Positions 1 to 5,218 of a DNA stretch of 5,218 nt are shown piece after piece. The notes below the pieces were generated by a model. That model saw nothing but the letters and a program-made list of their open reading frames with translations. It was not told where the DNA came from and searched no databases. Numbering within the stretch: position 1 is the first letter of the stretch; the number at the start of each line of letters is the position of its first letter. Source of the DNA: Nanobdellota archaeon. Lineage in GTDB: Archaea; Nanobdellota; Nanobdellia; Woesearchaeales; GW2011-AR15. The stretch lies in contig JAHIYL010000013.1 of assembly GCA_018815145.1 (NCBI GenBank), positions 1 through 5,218 of the forward strand, given 5' to 3'. Made by a program: the position numbers and the translations under genes.

Positions 1-1332
1 CTCTATCACAAGACTTGTCTTGTCCATTTCCATTATCTGAGTTGCATTCCCGATTATCTTGAATGTCAATTGGGCTGCTTCTTTCCTGAAATTATATATC
101 ATTATGGTCTCAACAAAGAAATTTCCCAATCTAAGCTTTTTCTGGAGTTTTTCAAGAGAGACAAAGTGATCTATGCCGGGATTTTCAGGCTTTTCAAGGA
201 ATGGCCCGATACCCGGTCCGAATGATGGACCGATGTCATCATTTGATTTTGATTTTGTCTTGTCAGAGATTCCGGGGCCGACTCCTGTTCCGACTCCGCT
301 GCCTGTTCCTGTTATCTCCTCATAGAGGGTCATTGATATGTTATGCTCTACGACCACCCCTTCAATTACTGTGACGTTCCCTACATAATTGTTGTAACCT
401 GTCTTAAATGCGAATACCTTATATGTTCCCCTGGTTGTCGATAGATTATAGTACCCGTCAGCATCACTGAAATCATAATCTGTGCCGATAAAGACTTCAG
501 CATTCTCAAGAAAGATACCTGTATCCGCATCTGTGACCCAACCTTCCACAGTGCCTTTTCCAAATGCCTCATCAGCGCCTTCTGGACAGACATCATACGG
601 ATCAGTTATCAGATAGTATGTCTGAGTCATATTGATTGGTACAGGCACAAACATCTGATAATTATAGTAGTTGCCATCAAAGCCCATTGGATAATCTGTT
701 GTCATCTTTGACACTACTATTATATTGATTCCATCTGTCAACAGGCCATGCATGTACTTATCGCTATTATGGTCATCTCTTTGGTAAGTATGTGCCATAG
801 GGATGTTTGATATTGACCTGTTGCCAAGGGAGATTGTCATTGTGTCAGTAAATGTATTTGTGGCTGACATAGGATCATTAATAGGGTCAGCGCCAATAAA
901 ATTGTCTACAAATGCAGTTGTTGCTGCGGTAACAGAATCCCAATTGATGGTCAGTGGATCAACAGTGAGAGCATACACTTCATGGTCTGAACCAGGTTCA
1001 AGGCACTGGACAAGCATGGTCACCGGATCCATGCCTGCAGCTTCAGCCTGGATTATATATGAGTTGTTTATTGCCGGGAACTGGATTGCCAGACCATAGA
1101 CACCATTCCAATAATCTGCATCCCTTTCCCTGTTTATCTGAATCTCTGTGATTGTGCCTGCTTTTGCGTCATCATATGGAACATGACCGATGTAATCGCT
1201 CAGCATCAATAAGCCAAGGACTGAAGTAAGGACCATGAGGATGGAGAATAGCTGTGACAGGAGATTATCCATTCTTTTTTTCCTGTTTTTGGCCTTTTTG
1301 TTTTTCATTTTAATTTTCCTGATTTCACTCAT
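1..1332 (-). CDS. Membrane-anchored envelope protein with carboxypeptidase-regulatory-like domain (3' end beyond window)
   Basis: The frame stays open for 444 codons from the ATG at 1330-1332 to the left edge, so the C-terminus is missing. Residues 1-20 are very basic, and residues 23-46 form one hydrophobic helix (key run LFSILMVLTSVLGLLML). This predicts a cytoplasmic N-terminus with the rest outside, as a signal anchor or uncleaved signal. Residues 55-250 are a beta-rich region I cannot name; it resembles from memory uncharacterised DPANN surface proteins (an ITEIQI...W.GVYG start and a YNYQMFVPVP end) and holds the only two cysteines, C110 and C249. Residues 258-337 look like a carboxypeptidase-regulatory-like beta-sandwich (GTVEGWVTDADTG, then DADGYYNLS). 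A Gly/Pro/Ser-rich linker spans 341-376, followed by the start of another probable Ig-like domain (from about 388). Seven N-x-S/T sequons lie outside the membrane. It overlaps the 1146-aa gene by 8 nt. No Shine-Dalgarno precedes the first ATG; Met9 (1306-1308) and Met21 (1270-1272) are alternative starts, each with an AGGA upstream. Function is unknown; a structural or adhesive envelope role is inferred. Confidence 0.85.
   Translation of the reverse strand, partial: MSEIRKIKMKNKKAKNRKKRMDNLLSQLFSILMVLTSVLGLLMLSDYIGHVPYDDAKAGTITEIQINRERDADYWNGVYGLAIQFPAINNSYIIQAEAAGMDPVTMLVQCLEPGSDHEVYALTVDPLTINWDSVTAATTAFVDNFIGADPINDPMSATNTFTDTMTISLGNRSISNIPMAHTYQRDDHNSDKYMHGLLTDGINIIVVSKMTTDYPMGFDGNYYNYQMFVPVPINMTQTYYLITDPYDVCPEGADEAFGKGTVEGWVTDADTGIFLENAEVFIGTDYDFSDADGYYNLSTTRGTYKVFAFKTGYNNYVGNVTVIEGVVVEHNISMTLYEEITGTGSGVGTGVGPGISDKTKSKSNDDIGPSFGPGIGPFLEKPENPGIDHFVSLEKLQKKLRLGNFFVETIMIYNFRKEAAQLTFKIIGNATQIMEMDKTSLVIE
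205..312 (-). other. Low-complexity Gly/Pro/Ser/Lys linker in the partial envelope protein
   Basis: Residues 341-376 are dominated by G, P, S, T and K with short imperfect units such as GTGSGVGTGVGPG and FGPGIGPF. The stretch separates the carboxypeptidase-regulatory-like domain from a following beta domain that begins near residue 388 and continues past the window edge. It is probably a flexible extended spacer. Confidence 0.7.
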
Positions 1333-4300
1333 CTGACAGCGAAGATCTGATTATTGATAGCAATTGGCAGCATTTGGGGTATATTTTTTTCTGCATATTT
1401 TCATCCAAGAGCGAGTATTCTGTCTCGATCTCCTGGTAGAGAGACATGACCTTGTCCGCATCACCATCTGTCAGCGCGATATAGCATTCATCTATCATCT
1501 TCAACAGATGATCCTTGGTTATGTCATGCCCGAGCATTGTAACCTTGTCCAGGACCTGTCCCTGATGGAATCCGGACAGCCTTTTGAAAAGGAACTTCAG
1601 TTCCATATAATTCAAAGCTGCTTTGTTCAGATCATGCAGGTGCATATTTTTTTCAGCAGTTGACATGAGTTTATGGAAATATGTATAATTATCATCAGGC
1701 TGTACAGGAGTGCCATACTTTTGTGCTGGTGCCTGTGTATATCCTTGCTCAAAGGACTGCTGCGGTTTGGCATCATAGGCCGGCATTGCCCTTTTCTCTT
1801 TTGCACCTGATTCATCATCATTCTTGTATTTGACCTGATATGCCACATATACTACAGTTAGCCCGAGGATTATAACAAGCTCAATAAAAAAGATGGTCGT
1901 ATTTTTTGGAGAGATACCTATCCTGTCAAAAAGAGCAAAACCAGTCACAGAAGCCATTCCTCCGGTTGTCTTTTTTGCATCTTTTGCAATGAGAAGAGAA
2001 CTGATCTTTGGTATCTTATCAAGATCAATTTTTTTTGAAACAAAATATGTAAGCTCAACAGCATCTGTCAATTCAAGTTCAAAAATAGGATCATCTTCCA
2101 GTACTGCAACATTTTTTGTGAGCATGGTCACTTCACTTGCAGATTCCAATAGGTCTTTAGGTATGAATTCGACAAAATTAATTGTCTCAAGAGAGATTGT
2201 GCCCATGTCAACAGCTTTATGTATGAGAGTGAGCTCTTCACTTCTTCCGGACACATATTCAATCACGACGTTGTACGCTTCTGTATTGATTGACAGCTTT
2301 TTCTGCAGCAGGGTGTTTGCCTCTATGAAATCAGCGATCTCTTTTTTTGAGTATTCATAACCTTTTAATGAAATGTATTTTTCAAAAAGCTTTGCTGCGT
2401 CTGCATCTTCTACATATTTCACGAATTCTACTTTCTTTTCAACATTGATAGCCCTTGGTGCAATGTCTTTTATGCGGTTGATTTCTGAGAGTATCTTTTC
2501 GCGTTCATCAAGGACATCTATGACATCTGTTCTGTATTTAAGATTGTAAAGATCCCTGTTTGCTTTGTCAAGCTCAAGTTTCAGTTGCTTCAGCCTGTCC
2601 ACAACTCCAAGTATATTGACAACCCGTTTTTGATCAGGTGAATAGGTATCTATGTCAGGAAGAAGATCAAATACTTCCTGGACCTGAGTGAAGGTCGCGT
2701 CAGGCTCTTCACCAAGTGCAGCATCTGCACCCGAAAATGCATCTTCCTGATTTTCGGCAAATCGGAATGAATTCTGTCTGCTGTCTGAAGAGAACCCGGC
2801 TGTGTCAAGGCATTCCACTTTCCACATAATGAATTCGCCTGATAAGTCCTCTTCAGTGTATTTGACCTCTTTATTTGACTCCACATTGATGAATTCTTCA
2901 AGTTCAGTCCACCAACCATCTCCTTCTGATATGTAGAGAGTGCAGTTGACAAGATCATTATCTATAACATAGAATCTGAAAGTTACGGCATCTCCGCTGA
3001 CCTGAGTGCCGTTTGCTGGTTCGGTCAGGCTGATGAGCGGCGGAAGTTCTTCAGACTCCGGTTTAAGATAGACCAGCATATTGTAGCTGGAATTGAATTC
3101 AAAATCATCATGGCTGTATGTGTAGTAGTCTGAGTGCGAGATCCTTATGTCATATGTTCTGTTTGTGAGTCCGAACCTTGCTTCTCCATTCTCATCAGTA
3201 TAGTAGTACTTTGAATCGATCTTGACTTTTACCCCTTCTACAGGCTCATCAGTCACATTGTCGATCACAGTGACATTAAGGATATACTTCGGGACCACAT
3301 CCAATGCGATGGTCTCCATGAAATAATTATACTCACTGTCCCTCACCTTTAAAGCGACATTGTGCTTTTTTATCTGGCTGAATATATGTGTTGGATTAGG
3401 GTCATGGCTTATGTATCCATCATCAAAATTCCAGTCATAGTAATATGGCGGGATGCCGCCTGATACACTTGATGTGAATCCTGCATAGTCTCCATTGAAA
3501 ATCTGGCTTGCATTGACGCTGATATCTGCATGCAGGGTGTTTTCGACATTTATCTCGACTGTTTTTTGATTTGTATAGTTTTCAAAATAATTGGTAGCTT
3601 CAATTGAATATATCCCTGAAGTATTGGTGAACGTGAATTCCTGGTTCGCAGGATAATTCTCTCCACCGAGGATGAAGATATATGAGATGTTTGTTGGAGT
3701 ATTGATTGTGATGTATGTCTCTGATCCCAGTGTTGCGTCCACAGTGACTGTAACAGTCTCTGATAAGGAATAATCCTGTTTATCTGTTGTGATATCAAAC
3801 ACAATGAAGTCAAAAGTCTGAGCATTGCAGTCATCATCTACCCCATTGTAGAGGATTTCAGTCTTACCCGGATTGATGTTGGCATTGTTGTCATTGCAGT
3901 CGATGAATTCCGGATAGCCATCTCCATCTGAATCTGTCTGATTGAATGCAGGCATCTCAGACACATCAACATAATCAGTGGTGTTCAGATTGGTGAAACC
4001 CAGATATGAACAATGGATAGTGAAGATGTAATTGCCGGGTTCATTGTATGTGATGTCCTGGATGAAGTATCCGGTTGATGGTTCAAAGTCCATTATCTGG
4101 AATGATCCTGTGGCATTGGCGAGACATTCGCCTGAAATTGCTTCTCCTGACGTTGCATTTGTATAGCTTGCATAGAGAGTTGTTGTGTTTCCGGGATATA
4201 CTGTCAGACCTGATTCAGGCATGCTGATATCAGTCGAATCCCAGATAATGAGCATAGCAGGAGAAATCTCAGGCGGGATGCTCTGGTTGACTCCTCCTGC

Positions 4301-4765
4301 ATATGCACTGAAATGTGAGACTGTGAAGACGACATGGGAATCATTCTGGTAAAATTCAATATCAGATTCTGTCCAATCATCACATGTGTTTTCCAAAAAA
4401 TCAAAACTACTGCAATAGAGTATGAAATCCACTTCATTGTTTTCTATTTGACTATTTTTTTTCAAGACAATTTCTGCATAACCGAGGTTTTCAGTTTCAA
4501 TAGCAACAACATCTGTATCCATGCCAATATTTCCAATAAAGAGAGCTGTGATGTCGCTGATATTAGTCTCATGGAATATGACTGCTGAGCCGCTGTTTTC
4601 AACAACAGTGGAAGAGTTGTCTAAGAGTTCAAAAAGATACTTTCCTGTTCCATTCAGTTCTTCTTGTGTCTGTGCTTGGATAAAATATATACTTAGTACC
4701 AATAGCATTATTATTACAAACCTTGCAACCCATCTTTTGTTGTCAAATATGTTAGAGGCTCTCAT
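1325..4765 (-). CDS. Large single-pass surface protein: MopE-type, PKD and carboxypeptidase-regulatory-like domains, helical stalk, TM helix, cytoplasmic helical repeats
   Basis: Complete 1146-aa protein. Residues 1-32 are a signal peptide (K10, R11, R15, then a hydrophobic core; possible cleavage near IQA/QTQ). Residues 36-158 form a beta-rich domain ending VVFTVSHFSAYAGG. Residues 165-268 are Ig-like, with C214 and C252. Residues 278-314 match the MopE-type putative metal-binding motif. Residues 318-407 are another beta domain, and 411-490 a PKD domain (YYYDWNFDDG, then NPTHIF). Residues 494-568 are carboxypeptidase-regulatory-like; 574-669 are Ig-like with C608 and C652. Residues 690-930 are mostly helical with a coiled-coil stretch near 720-770. 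VTGFALF (940-946) precedes the membrane helix at about 956-977. A Gln/Pro-rich linker follows, then duplicated helical repeats at 1029-1142, predicted cytoplasmic. The start is supported by GGAGGAG five bases upstream and by an ATGA overlap with the preceding RHH gene. No catalytic motif is visible. Domain names come from pattern recognition; an adhesin, receptor or envelope-organising role is inferred. Confidence 0.93.
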   Translation of the reverse strand: MRASNIFDNKRWVARFVIIMLLVLSIYFIQAQTQEELNGTGKYLFELLDNSSTVVENSGSAVIFHETNISDITALFIGNIGMDTDVVAIETENLGYAEIVLKKNSQIENNEVDFILYCSSFDFLENTCDDWTESDIEFYQNDSHVVFTVSHFSAYAGGVNQSIPPEISPAMLIIWDSTDISMPESGLTVYPGNTTTLYASYTNATSGEAISGECLANATGSFQIMDFEPSTGYFIQDITYNEPGNYIFTIHCSYLGFTNLNTTDYVDVSEMPAFNQTDSDGDGYPEFIDCNDNNANINPGKTEILYNGVDDDCNAQTFDFIVFDITTDKQDYSLSETVTVTVDATLGSETYITINTPTNISYIFILGGENYPANQEFTFTNTSGIYSIEATNYFENYTNQKTVEINVENTLHADISVNASQIFNGDYAGFTSSVSGGIPPYYYDWNFDDGYISHDPNPTHIFSQIKKHNVALKVRDSEYNYFMETIALDVVPKYILNVTVIDNVTDEPVEGVKVKIDSKYYYTDENGEARFGLTNRTYDIRISHSDYYTYSHDDFEFNSSYNMLVYLKPESEELPPLISLTEPANGTQVSGDAVTFRFYVIDNDLVNCTLYISEGDGWWTELEEFINVESNKEVKYTEEDLSGEFIMWKVECLDTAGFSSDSRQNSFRFAENQEDAFSGADAALGEEPDATFTQVQEVFDLLPDIDTYSPDQKRVVNILGVVDRLKQLKLELDKANRDLYNLKYRTDVIDVLDEREKILSEINRIKDIAPRAINVEKKVEFVKYVEDADAAKLFEKYISLKGYEYSKKEIADFIEANTLLQKKLSINTEAYNVVIEYVSGRSEELTLIHKAVDMGTISLETINFVEFIPKDLLESASEVTMLTKNVAVLEDDPIFELELTDAVELTYFVSKKIDLDKIPKISSLLIAKDAKKTTGGMASVTGFALFDRIGISPKNTTIFFIELVIILGLTVVYVAYQVKYKNDDESGAKEKRAMPAYDAKPQQSFEQGYTQAPAQKYGTPVQPDDNYTYFHKLMSTAEKNMHLHDLNKAALNYMELKFLFKRLSGFHQGQVLDKVTMLGHDITKDHLLKMIDECYIALTDGDADKVMSLYQEIETEYSLLDENMQKKIYPKCCQLLSIIRSSLSDE
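1340..1681 (-). repeat. Tandem 57-residue helical repeat in the cytoplasmic tail
   Basis: Residues 1029-1085 and 1086-1142 align without gaps at an offset of 57. Matched positions include K1032/K1089, D1045/D1102, K1048/K1105, Y1053/Y1110, E1055/E1112, L1063/L1120, Q1068/Q1125, K1074/K1131 and L1078/L1135. Each unit reads as a helical hairpin with a (H/G)D-x-x-K-x-x-x-x-Y-x-E core, similar in style to TPR or MIT-type adaptor bundles. The alignment was made by eye, so the divergence of the copies is approximate. Confidence 0.6.
1835..1900 (-). other. Transmembrane helix of the surface protein
   Basis: Residues 956-977 are hydrophobic (TIFFIELVIILGLTVVYVAY). They are followed by a lysine- and acid-rich stretch. 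With the N-terminal secretion signal, this predicts residues before it outside and residues after it in the cytoplasm. Sequon and cysteine distribution agrees with that orientation. Confidence 0.85.
3062..3286 (-). other. Carboxypeptidase-regulatory-like domain within the surface protein
   Basis: Residues 494-568. The pattern is LNVTVIDNVTDEPVEGVKV, then YTDENGEARFGL, then a TYDIRISHSDYY strand. This transthyretin-like beta-sandwich is usually a structural spacer in envelope proteins. The downstream partial gene carries a second example at nucleotides 322-561, so the two envelope proteins share a module. Confidence 0.75.
3296..3538 (-). other. PKD domain within the surface protein
   Basis: Residues 410-490. 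The hallmark W-x-F-x-DG is present as DWNFDDG (the usual FGDG has D in place of G), followed by DPNPTHIF and a closing strand NVALKVRDS. PKD domains are extracellular Ig-like spacers or protein- and sugar-contact modules, common in archaeal surface-layer proteins. The domain sits directly before the carboxypeptidase-regulatory-like domain. Confidence 0.85.
3824..3937 (-). other. MopE-type putative metal-binding motif within the surface protein
   Basis: Residues 277-314 of the 1146-aa protein. An Asp ladder, DSDGDGY (D278, D280, D282), is followed by DCNDNN, INPGKTEI and YNGVDDDC. This is the repeat Pfam names after the MopE copper-binding protein, though in most proteins the ligand is untested and the Asp ladder also resembles a calcium loop. 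C290 and C313 could pair. Only one copy is present, between an Ig-like domain and a further beta domain. Confidence 0.8.
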
Positions 4766-5016
4766 TTCAACTCCTCCAACAATTTTTTAAGATCACTTTT
4801 CAGTGCCTCAATCTTTTCAGGCATTGTGACCTGTTCAATATTTTTTCGCAATTTTTCAAGTTCAGTAGAATAAGGGTCATTTTGCTCAAGCCATCTTTCT
4901 CTTAGGATTGAACGAAGTTCTTCACTTACATCAAGGAAATGATTTTTATTTGCATATTCTCTAAGCTCGGAGAGAAGGGTTTCAGGCATCCGGACAGAGA
5001 TAACTTTATCTGCTAT
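4762..5016 (-). CDS. Ribbon-helix-helix protein with coiled-coil tail (start uncertain, possible ATA start)
   Basis: Starting at the proposed ATA (5014-5016) gives an 84-aa protein. Its first residues, DKVISVRMPETLL, are a typical RHH DNA-binding beta strand leading into helix A. Helix B follows at DVSEELRSILRERWLEQ. From there to the end (ELEKLRKNIEQ...KLLEELK) the protein is charged and helical, probably a short coiled coil for oligomerisation. RHH proteins act as dimers whose paired strands insert in the major groove; many are autorepressors or antitoxins. The start is a problem. The only in-frame ATG upstream (5113-5115) lies about 110 nt inside the neighbouring RHH gene, lacks a clear Shine-Dalgarno and would add residues that are a shadow of that gene. 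The next ATG (4987-4989) would delete the DNA-contacting strand. A GGAGGAG lies six bases before the ATA, so I prefer that start. A +1 frameshift fusion to the upstream RHH gene, or a one-base sequence error, is also possible. Its stop overlaps the next start as ATGA. Confidence 0.75.
   Translation of the reverse strand: MADKVISVRMPETLLSELREYANKNHFLDVSEELRSILRERWLEQNDPYSTELEKLRKNIEQVTMPEKIEALKSDLKKLLEELK
4771..4777 (-). promoter_or_regulatory. Shine-Dalgarno of the 1146-aa surface protein gene
   Basis: GGAGGAG on the minus strand ends five bases before the ATG at 4763-4765 (seven bases counted from the GGAGG core). It lies inside the end of the second RHH gene, whose TGA stop overlaps the ATG as ATGA. 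This confirms the start and suggests translational coupling. Confidence 0.8.
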
Positions 5017-5206
5017 TTTCTTCTCCTCCGATGGATTTATTTGATTTGGTTTTTGCCTTGAGGATGTACCGTCTTGAGAATTCGCGCACAGCCTCAGAAC
5101 GGGAATTGTAGACATTCAGCTCGACCAGAGAATCTATCCAGGAAATGATGTTTTCAGGCAGCCTGACATTGACTACCACTACTTTTTTCCCCTTTTTTTT
5201 GGCCAT
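5006..5206 (-). CDS. Small ribbon-helix-helix DNA-binding protein, first gene of the operon
   Basis: A 66-aa protein. Lysines at residues 3-8 precede the RHH strand VVVVNVRLPENI. Helix A follows (ISWIDSLVELNVY), then the signature turn into helix B, NSRSEAVREFSRRYI. This is the classic stand-alone archaeal RHH pattern, in which SRSEA caps helix B and alternating strand residues contact DNA. The tail (49-66) is polar and probably disordered. The start is fixed: the same frame has a TAG stop 12 bases upstream (5216-5218), and no other start codon lies between them. Only 12 bases of upstream DNA are visible and they contain no Shine-Dalgarno, so the mRNA could be leaderless or the promoter could lie beyond the edge. 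The gene overlaps the start of the second RHH gene by about 11 nt. Autoregulation of the operon is inferred from family habit, not shown. It could also be an antitoxin, but no toxin gene is visible beside it. Confidence 0.85.
   Translation of the reverse strand: MAKKKGKKVVVVNVRLPENIISWIDSLVELNVYNSRSEAVREFSRRYILKAKTKSNKSIGGEENSR
5023..5029 (-). promoter_or_regulatory. Probable Shine-Dalgarno of the second RHH gene
   Basis: The same heptamer, GGAGGAG, as before the surface-protein gene. It ends six bases before an ATA codon at 5014-5016 (eight from the GGAGG core). It is also the Gly-Gly codons near the end of the first RHH gene, so it could be coincidental. It is the main argument for translation starting at or beside the ATA, because no ATG, GTG or TTG is available in frame at this distance. 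Confidence 0.5.
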
Positions 5207-5218
5207 ATTGCTATACTA

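Noticed and set aside
381..596. 71-codon minus-strand open frame
   Set aside because: It is out of frame with the partial envelope gene that covers the same bases without interruption, so it is a shadow.
803..1099. 98-codon open frame on the plus strand
   Set aside because: It is antisense to the partial envelope gene, whose minus-strand frame is continuous and makes a coherent surface protein.
1893..2360. 155-codon open frame on the plus strand
   Set aside because: It lies antisense inside the 1146-aa gene, has a Ser/Phe-rich composition typical of a reverse shadow, no recognisable domain and no ribosome site worth noting.
4780..4789. T-rich run near the end of the second RHH gene as a terminator
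   Set aside because: It encodes part of the C-terminal Lys/Leu helix, lies just upstream of a coupled start, and reads as A-rich, not T-rich, on the transcribed sense.
5017..5115. N-terminal extension of the second RHH protein from the ATG at 5113-5115
   Set aside because: The 33 extra residues are an out-of-frame reading of the first RHH gene, look unstructured, and the ATG has no clear Shine-Dalgarno. It remains a fallback start.
4762..5206. Toxin-antitoxin module
   Set aside because: RHH proteins are often antitoxins, but neither neighbour is a toxin-sized protein with a toxin fold; the next gene is a 1146-aa membrane protein.
5207..5218. TATA-like bases (TAGTATAG on the minus strand) before the first RHH gene
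   Set aside because: They end only a few bases before the ATG, too close for an archaeal TATA box, which sits about 25 bases upstream of the transcript start. The true promoter is probably beyond the window edge.

Overview
This 5.2 kb window looks archaeal. The most likely source is an AT-rich DPANN-type genome (Woesearchaeota or Pacearchaeota-like). That placement rests on gene style: small stand-alone ribbon-helix-helix (RHH) proteins, large envelope proteins built from PKD, MopE-type and carboxypeptidase-regulatory-like domains, dense N-x-S/T sequons in the ectodomains only, a 'VTGFALF' stretch just before the membrane helix, GGAGGAG Shine-Dalgarno sites and overlapping genes. No rRNA or other phylogenetic marker is present, so the assignment is an inference.

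All convincing genes lie on the minus strand, and transcription runs from the right edge to the left edge with essentially no intergenic DNA. In transcription order they are: (1) a 66-aa RHH protein (5206 to 5006); (2) a second RHH protein with a coiled-coil tail (about 84 aa, ending at 4762), whose start is unusual because no ATG, GTG or TTG fits; (3) a 1146-aa single-pass membrane protein (4765 to 1325) with a secretion signal, a multi-domain ectodomain, a long helical stalk, one transmembrane helix and a cytoplasmic tail that contains a 57-residue duplication; (4) the first 444 codons of another membrane-anchored envelope protein (1332 to 1), which runs off the left edge. Overlaps are 11 nt (genes 1/2, if gene 2 starts at the proposed ATA), 4 nt (genes 2/3) and 8 nt (genes 3/4). 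The whole window therefore reads as one translationally coupled operon.

The simplest reading is a surface-protein operon headed by one or two RHH DNA-binding proteins, which may autoregulate it. The 1146-aa protein links a glycosylated, disulfide-bearing exterior to a helical-repeat cytoplasmic domain. That layout suits an adhesin or receptor that talks to the cell interior, but no enzymatic or signalling motif is visible and the role is unproven. No tRNA, rRNA, CRISPR array, insertion sequence, terminator or complete promoter was seen. There is no gene-free stretch longer than 12 bases, and the plus-strand reading frames are shadows of the minus-strand genes.
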